DNA of 64,000 bases from contig MU623378.1 of assembly GCA_025201765.1 (NCBI GenBank), forward strand, positions 62,001 to 126,000. Reading direction: 5' to 3'. Source of the stretch: Daldinia sp. FL1419. Taxonomy: Eukaryota > Ascomycota > Sordariomycetes > Xylariales > Hypoxylaceae. A program made the translations under genes and the position numbers. Below are positions 57,754 through 64,000 of the stretch, one piece after another. The notes below the pieces were generated by a model. That model searched no databases. It saw only the letters and a list, made by a program, of their open reading frames with translations, and was not told where the DNA came from. The first letter of the stretch is position 1; each line of letters begins with the position of its first letter.

Positions 57754-59185
57754 CTAGTCGCATATGAAGGATAGTGACATCTTGGAAGTTGAGGTGCTGC
57801 TGCTATTGCTGTTGTCTCTACTAGTATTATCCTTGTTGTTACCGCTACCGCTGCCGCTGTCGCTGTTGTGGTTGCTGGTAGTGCTGGTGCCGACGGCATT
57901 AGGAACAGAGTCACTGCTTCTACCTTTTTTCTGGGGCGGCTGGGAGTCAGGGGACCCAGTGCTGCTATTTCCATCCTCTCCACGCTCTGGGATGGAGCTT
58001 ATAGGTCGTGTAGTCGTGCTCGTTGCGTCAACACTGGCCCCGGCCGATACAAGTGGTCGAGATATGGGCCTATAGCCTCCCAGCAGATTCCGGCGGGGAG
58101 CTACCGTGGATGCTCTTGCCCCGGTTCTTGTACTCGCGGCCCTCTGACGCCGGTATAGTAGCACGTCAACTCGGGGGGTATCGGGCGCGGGGCTGAAGAA
58201 TGGAGCCTCGCTTCGTCTGGACCAGGGTGATTGCGCAGCACTATTGCTGTTGATTGACTCTTCGTACGAAGGTGGAGGTCCATCTCTGTGATTGTTTCTT
58301 CCTCGCTTACCAGTCACCCGGCGTAGAGGATCATACCGTCTATGGGCAGGGGTTGCAGTGGTTCTAGGGGTTACAAGGGCTCGATTTGGGACCACAGTGC
58401 GAGGGGACATTTCTGTATGAGGAAGCCGTAACCGGCCGTTAGGAGTTCTGTGGGTGGAAGGTGTTGTGGCAAGGCTGACACCATCGTCGTTACCTAAGTA
58501 CCGATAGGCTGTGTTGTACCTCCCCGGGGTCCTAAGGGGGGAATTGGTATAGGTATATGGACGTCCATTAGAGTCATAGGAGGTACCTGAGTAATTATCT
58601 TCCGCGACCCGCTCGTTATATCTGCGTAAGACGCTTTCGGAGGGGGTACGTATCCGGTTCATAGCTGGTGTGACATTATTAGCATTATATGATCTATTAG
58701 ACTGCGTTGGGGTCTCTTGATCTCGGTCACGACGTGCTTCTTGTTCCGCATGGACCCATTCACGAAGTCGTTGAAGTTCTGCTTCAGCTTCCTTTAGCTC
58801 TATAACAGTCTGGCGCTCCTCTGCTAGTCCAGCTTCTTCAGCACATCTTCCACAAAGGTAGTATAAAGGTGGGTCTGACAAGTCGTTTCCGCAGTTTGGA
58901 CACTGCTGTGGTATCTAGTGAAAGTCAGTGTACACTTCGTATGAGGGACTCATCCAGGGGGGGACACATGCTCAATGGTGTAAATCATCAACGGCGGAGT
59001 ATAAGGGTCGGGGGTACAGGAAAATGTCTTGAAATAAATACCCTTTGATATATTAATCTTGGAGAATCGATGTTCCGTGGTCGGTCCGTCATATCCATAT
59101 GCTCGGGGCAATATAGCTTACCCCTTGTTGCATCGCGTGTACAACCGTCGCGACCGCATTCCGTGATAGGATACTCTTCTTGCAT
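57754..59185 (-). CDS. Cysteine-rich N-terminus protein of unknown function
   Basis: Exons 59185-59042 and 58914-57754 give 434 residues. Exon 1 carries CGRDGCTRDATRGKLYCPEH and exon 2 opens with CPNCGNDL...YYLCGRCAEEAG; together they would form one or two zinc-binding sites. A short coiled coil (ELKEAEAELQRLREWVHAEQEARRD) follows. The remainder is disordered, rich in Arg/Ser/Thr/Pro, with a PPSYEES motif that could bind WW domains, and a Ser/Asn/Gly-rich tail. The donor in exon 1 could instead be a GTACCC 39 bases on; both keep frame. No family recognised. Confidence 0.6.
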
Positions 59186-60565
59186 CTTCGGAGCACTTTC
59201 TAAAGTCCAGGCTTGTCTCTTTCATGCTAAATAATGTTATGATTATCAGAAACAGAGTACCTATAACCAGAAAGGTTTATATACGGGATATCGAAGGGGG
59301 TAGCCAGCATCTTAGCACTGGGGGTAAATAATATTTATAATAAAGGTTCATAAGAGGTTTCGCATTGTATCCCCCAAACAAGCCGGTAAAGAGATTTTTT
59401 TTTTGTAACGCCGCGAGGCGTAATATGTGTTTATGTAGTCTTTGTCTCAGCATCGTTCTAGACCGACGTAAGCATTGGTAGTCTTTAGGACTGCGGGTTT
59501 CCATCCAAAGGAACACCAGAAAACAATACCTTTGTCTCGGATATATCCTTATTCTTATACGATTATCTCGTGTCGTCGCGGTGAGAATGGCCCATGTATG
59601 AGACGATCGTCAGCAAGCCTTGGGGGCTCAAAGGATATAGTTTAACGATAATAACTCGAACCACGAGCTAGGTAATAACTCAGCTTTACCATCATAATAC
59701 GGTTGTCTTGATTCAATATGATAAGAAATAAAGAATTGGTCTAGTGTGCCACCCACTCCAGAGCCGAAAGAGCCCACACCGTCATCTTCCTACCCGGATC
59801 GAGAGAATACGTAGTGGTAGGCGCATACTACCATAGACGCGTGACTCAAGTGAGTTAACGCGTAATGGGACTCACAGGTCTGTACCAACTCCTAGGTAGT
59901 CTGGCGCCTACTAGTTGAAGGCTTATACGGAGCACACGGGCTGTTACCGGACCGGCAAGACGCTCAATATTCGATCTTATGTGCACAGTATACGCTAGAA
60001 TCCCCACTTATTGGGCAGTCATGTCCCTAGTGATTAGGATTTCTGGTCCATGATTTAGTCCACCTGCTGATTATAGTAGCCAGGATCCTAGGTATTTAAT
60101 TATTTTCCATTTCCTAATAGAACTGGAAAACATTCTTTCAAACTGCAACCTTTTTCAGGTACTACAGGCCTTCGTGGATTTCCGAATTTATATTTACCTC
60201 ACTACGCGTAGTAAGTTGTTTCACCCCCCCCCCCATTAAAGGCCCATAGGTCGATGCCGAATATCAAGTATTCTTTACGTCCTTATGGCCTTCGCCAGAT
60301 AAACTCCATCCCCTCTACCACTTCACCTTAGTATCACAACGTCCCACGGCCCTCCTTCAGATCGCGAATATTCTAATTATTACTGTAGCTTCTTTCATCC
60401 TACACCACACGTCAGAAGTTAGCTTACTGGACAAATCGGCTCAAGGTTAGTAGTATTTTCCCCTGTTTACCTACTTACCTGACGAGTGCTCTCTTTTAAA
60501 CGCTTCTCTTCGTAAAATATCACACGCGAATTCCATTCCTTCCGCTGACAAAATTGTGCCACTAG
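59186..60565. other. Intergenic region before the small-protein family
   Basis: No gene visible. Near 60220 a run of ten C occurs. The last 100 bases look like a leader intron whose acceptor (CACTAG) abuts the ATG at 60566. Confidence 0.45.
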
Positions 60566-61151
60566 ATGGCGGACTACTATGAGGAGCTTCGTCGCCGTCG
60601 CCAAATGGCGGAACGCTTTGGCGATGTTATGACGTACTCGGTAAGTATCTATTTTATTGATTAATATCCTCTGCCGCCGACTTTCCATGTTGCCTCGGGA
60701 CTATCACGACGTAGCCCATCGAGGATTATGCTCTTGTATAGTCAAGATGAGTATTAATTATACTTCAGGATACATACCGAGAAGAGCAGGTGTTTGCTAT
60801 CAAGCGGTTTGCACTGGAAATGGAAGAGCTTTCCAAGGCTATCAATGAGCTCGACAAAGACCGATTCTCGACTGCCATGGCCAAAATGAATTGCGACCGA
60901 CTAGACAAGATTTGCCGTACCTCCATGAGCCTTCGGGCAACAATCGATTATAATCGCCGCGAAATAGAACGCTACGAGGGCATCGAACTTCGTCCTCCTC
61001 ATCCCCCTCGCACATTCGTAAGTAATCAACCGCACTAATCCAGGTTCCAAAGACTAATCTATCTTAGCCGGGATATATGCAGTATGTGCTCGCGCTGCTG
61101 TGGCTCATTATCGTAACACTATTCTACCTAGACCTAATTCACTTTCACTGA
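60566..61151 (+). CDS. Small tail-anchored protein A (orphan family)
   Basis: Exons 60566-60640, 60769-61017 and 61068-61151, all phase 0, give 135 residues. It starts MADYYEELRRRRQMAERFG; the middle is a charged helical region (EEQVFAIKRFALEMEELSKAINELDKDRF) and the last exon encodes a single membrane segment, YVLALLWLIIVTLFYLDLI, ending in HFH. There is no signal peptide, so I infer a C-terminally anchored protein with its body in the cytosol. Donors are GTAAGT in both introns. No family recognised. It shares exon plan with the two genes that follow. Confidence 0.65.
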
Positions 61152-62310
61152 AAGGCGAAATCGTTCCCATGACGCAGCCTGTGGACTTGGTACTTGATCT
61201 GTACCTCGGGGATCATAGCTGGGAGAATAGGACAGGGCTTTAAAGCTAAAAGGCTTTAACGGGAATATATCATTATTTCAGCATTTGCGTAGTTCTCTTG
61301 ACCGTGATATGTACCCTTCCCATGAGAATCTATCACAAAACCCATTAACTAGATTATGTTGTTCATATGTTTTAGATGTATTTGACGATATACCTGCGTC
61401 CTCTAAGCCTAGTGATAAACAACTGCCAGGAGGATAGTTAAACAAGCAGCTCGTTAGTGTGTACCTAATCATCGATCTAGCTAAGCGTTCGAGTTAGACG
61501 ATAACACGCTCCCCAACTCCGATTGTTTTTTAGTAAGTATAGCCGTCACTTGACTCACCTATGAGTTCGCAATACCGACTGTTTGTCGGTTCCTGTCAGC
61601 CGTGGTCACTGGCAAAAACATACGTACTACGCCTCGGCTAGTAAGGTGCTTAAGGTCGATGGTAGGCGGGCACCAGAATGGCAGAATGTCTACTGTGTGT
61701 GTTCTTTCCATCCACATCACCGACTATTCGCGGACCCACATGACTAGGCGGTTTAACATAGGTAACTACCTTTCCAGGTAGGTATTATTACAGTGACTCG
61801 GAGTTCTGGTCTGTAACTTATCCCATACTTTTACTCCACCATACGAAATCCTTCCCATTTAATTCTTTTCCACCTTTCAGACAAATCAAAACATTTCCCT
61901 TCCGGTTACATCAAACTTTACCAGCTATCCTGAACGCTGACGACTTTCTCTATTCATATTCACATCGCTACACACAGTAAGTCTTTTTAGTCCTCCGTCA
62001 ACAAGCTGCACTGGGAACTTTTCTGGGATCCGTATAGCCCTCACTCCATAGGGATCGCTGCTCCTCCTGCTTCACTCTGATCTCGCCGTGCCTTACGGCC
62101 GCTTATCTTAAGACAAAAGGCCTAACCGTTATAGATACTCTTGGCCTGTACAGTTCACAAGCAAGTAGCCCACTAGGAGCGCCGACTCAAGGTACGTGAT
62201 ATTTCTCTTATCCACCATATTTACCCATTGGCCCTCTCCTCCGGCGCTCCAACTGTAAGATATTGTATTGGAATTATGTTTCATAGGTATTAACGAAGCT
62301 ATTTGAATAG
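61152..62310. other. Spacer between small-protein genes A and B
   Basis: Contains a block near 61205-61290 that reappears after gene B, and the probable leader of gene B with an intron-like GTACGT at about 62193 to TAG at 62310. No other gene. Confidence 0.5.
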
Positions 62311-62932
62311 ATGCTGGACAACGAGGAATGGTGCTATCTCCGCACCTCTGACTACACTTCTCCGGAGTCTAAAGTAAGTAACTGTTCAACTTGTCGAAGC
62401 CTTTTTATATGAATTACTACGTTACCTTACACGGTATACAAATTATCTATGAAGGGTATCATATCCATTGGTGTAGAATGGGTATTAAGCATGTTTGAAG
62501 ATTCAAGTCAACTTGAGATATCCATCGCTAACCAGGTATCTAATATTCACAGGAGGCGAACGCTCGGATCCGAAAGAGAAAATTCGTTCGTAACATTGAA
62601 CTTGAGAATGAGTTGTTGGAGCTTTTCGGGATTCTAGATCGGCTCGACGAAGAGGACTCAGCGGCTAGCATGCCCTACGAGGATACGACAACGGAGAAGA
62701 CCATCGATGATTCTCAAGTGTTTCAGGGAGTGACAATAGAGGACCTGGGGAATTCCACTGCCGTTTCCAAAGACGGTGATGAGAACACCGAGTCCACCGT
62801 CGCCCAATCTAGATTTGTTAGTAACAAGATTTCTTATTAATGTGCTCGAAAACTAATTTAACTTAGGGGCTCCCGCTGAGAGCGGCCATGGTGATTCCCG
62901 TCATCAGCATGGCCGTTTATTACTTTCTCTGA
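62311..62932 (+). CDS. Small tail-anchored protein B (orphan family)
   Basis: Exons 62311-62373, 62553-62816 and 62867-62932, all phase 0, give 130 residues. The body has a basic then acidic helix (ARIRKRKFVRNIELENELL) and an acidic Thr/Ser-rich linker; the last exon encodes a hydrophobic end, AAMVIPVISMAVYYFL, that stops right after the membrane segment. Exon count, exon sizes, phases and the anchored end mirror gene A although residues hardly match. The preceding TAG suggests the ATG is the first base after a leader intron. Confidence 0.6.
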
Positions 62933-63740
62933 ATGGTGGAACTACTCCCTTGATATGACTTGGGGATTTACTTCTTAGTGCTTACCTCAAGCATCATAGC
63001 CGGGAGAATGGGATAGGGGTTAAGGGATGAAGGCCTCTGGCGGGAATATACCGTCACGAGGCGGAACAAGAAACAAGGAAGCAAATTTACCATCCAGCTA
63101 GGAACTCAATAGCGACGGAAGTACAAAACTCTCTGATACCCTGAATCCCTGAAATATACCACCATTTCAGCAATTATGTGTTGCCTTCGATTGTGAAATG
63201 CGTTTCCTCCTTCTGTCGTTCAGTATACCTCGGCGACAGACAACGTGATTTGAGTTTAGCAATCATTGGACCCTGGAGCACTCCTATTGTCGGCGCTACG
63301 TGATTATCCCAATAAGAGGCCTTTATATCGACATATAAAGGTACCTACATGTAGGTATCTACCTATGTAAGTATGTACGTACTAAGGTACCTAAGAAGGT
63401 ACACGTTCTAATCTAATATTCACACAGTATCTACCTGGATACCTGGATAGGTAGGCACCTGAGGCACCTATCCAAGAAAAGACAATTAACACATCGCTAC
63501 CTTAGGGGAGCAAAATGATAATTTCCTAATCCATTCATCTTTTACCCTTCCTAACCAATCAACGTCAAAAGCCTAAGTTCAATTCACCCAAGCATTAATT
63601 CCAAACTTAACCACCAAAATAACCAGTAAACATCATCAAAACTTACCAAAAACCTCGATCAATCAACAAAGACCGTGAGTTTAACTGCATCATGAAGTCC
63701 TATCTAAGAGGTCTGGATTGGCTGACGTGAGAATCAGAAG
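62933..63740. other. Spacer between small-protein genes B and C
   Basis: Holds the second copy of the downstream block (62993-63190) with a 108-bp insertion, then dense TACCTAGGTA-type words at 63335-63475 and the leader of gene C. Confidence 0.5.
63053..63160. repeat. 108-bp insertion flanked by 8-bp direct repeats
   Basis: AATATACC occurs at 63045-63052 and again at 63153-63160. Removing one copy with the DNA between restores alignment to the block after gene A (GGGAATATATCATTATTTCAGCA near 61260-61282). An 8-bp duplication around an insertion is the mark of hAT-like and some other transposition. The insert has no obvious inverted ends. Confidence 0.5.
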
Positions 63741-64000
63741 ATGTCCGGTCAATCCTCTTCCTCGTCTAGCAATGACGATGCGGAACCCGTCAGTCTCGCA
63801 AGGATTTCTGTGGGTTTAATTATTTTATTCATAAACTTTGAATCCCGTTTTCCAGTAAACTTTCGCCCTTTTATTTACATTTACTCACGAAGTATTTCAA
63901 TATTAGGCGTCGCTGGAAGGCGTACAAAACCAACTACGTCGCTACGGTGCCATCCATCGCGTCAGATTCGCAGATGAAGACAGGCATGCTGCCATCAAAG
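63741..64000 (+). CDS. Small protein C of the orphan family, 5' part
   Basis: Exon 1 is 63741-63809 (MSGQSSSSSSNDDAEPVSL, 23 codons) and exon 2 runs from 63907 off the window (ASLEGVQNQLRRYGAIHRV). The donor is GTGGGT and the acceptor ATTAG; the junction is phase 0 as in genes A and B. The rest, including any membrane anchor, is beyond the edge. Confidence 0.5.

Overview
The window is genomic DNA of a filamentous ascomycete (Pezizomycotina; the short AT-bounded introns, the gene set and the scattered TACCTAGGTA-type palindromes suggest a Sordariomycete, but I cannot fix the order). Genes carry short introns with GTAAGT-like donors, CTAAC branch sites and YAG acceptors, lie on both strands with their own promoters, and are separated by long intergenic stretches. 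There are no operons, no CRISPR array and no rRNA.

Layout. 1-4 kb: 3' end of an etherase-like glutathione S-transferase, ribosomal protein uL14 with five exons, then an unexplained array of hairpins that share one loop sequence. 4-18.7 kb: an AT-hook chromatin-type protein, Mtc1, a mitochondrial malic enzyme and a glycine-rich-domain (GRDP/DUF1399) protein. 18.7-29.5 kb: gene-poor DNA with a tRNA-like element, one poorly defined gene and a decayed ankyrin gene. 29.5-31.5 kb: an intact, apparently young pogo/Fot1-type DNA transposon about 110 bp upstream of the start codon of a Vps38/UVRAG gene. 33.8-48.4 kb: Rtc1 (SEA complex), a DapA-type aldolase, two Nudix hydrolases, an Ecp2/Hce2-like secreted protein, a 568-bp MITE, a five-exon orphan and a DNA photolyase. 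49-51 kb: two copies of a tRNA-headed repeat and a non-LTR endonuclease fragment. 51.4-59.2 kb: an orphan, ribosomal protein eS21, Slx4 and a cysteine-rich orphan. 60.5-64 kb: three consecutive same-strand small genes of the same exon plan; the two complete ones end in a predicted C-terminal membrane anchor.

Housekeeping themes present: translation (uL14, eS21), DNA repair (photolyase, Slx4), vesicle and nutrient signalling (Vps38, Rtc1), and central metabolism (malic enzyme, aldolase, Nudix enzymes). The genes do not form a pathway cluster. The best candidates for something undescribed are the shared-loop hairpin array at 2.9-3.6 kb and the tandem family of small anchored proteins at 60.5-64 kb. 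Exon boundaries were deduced by eye from splice signals and reading-frame continuity, so they are predictions; no database search was possible.
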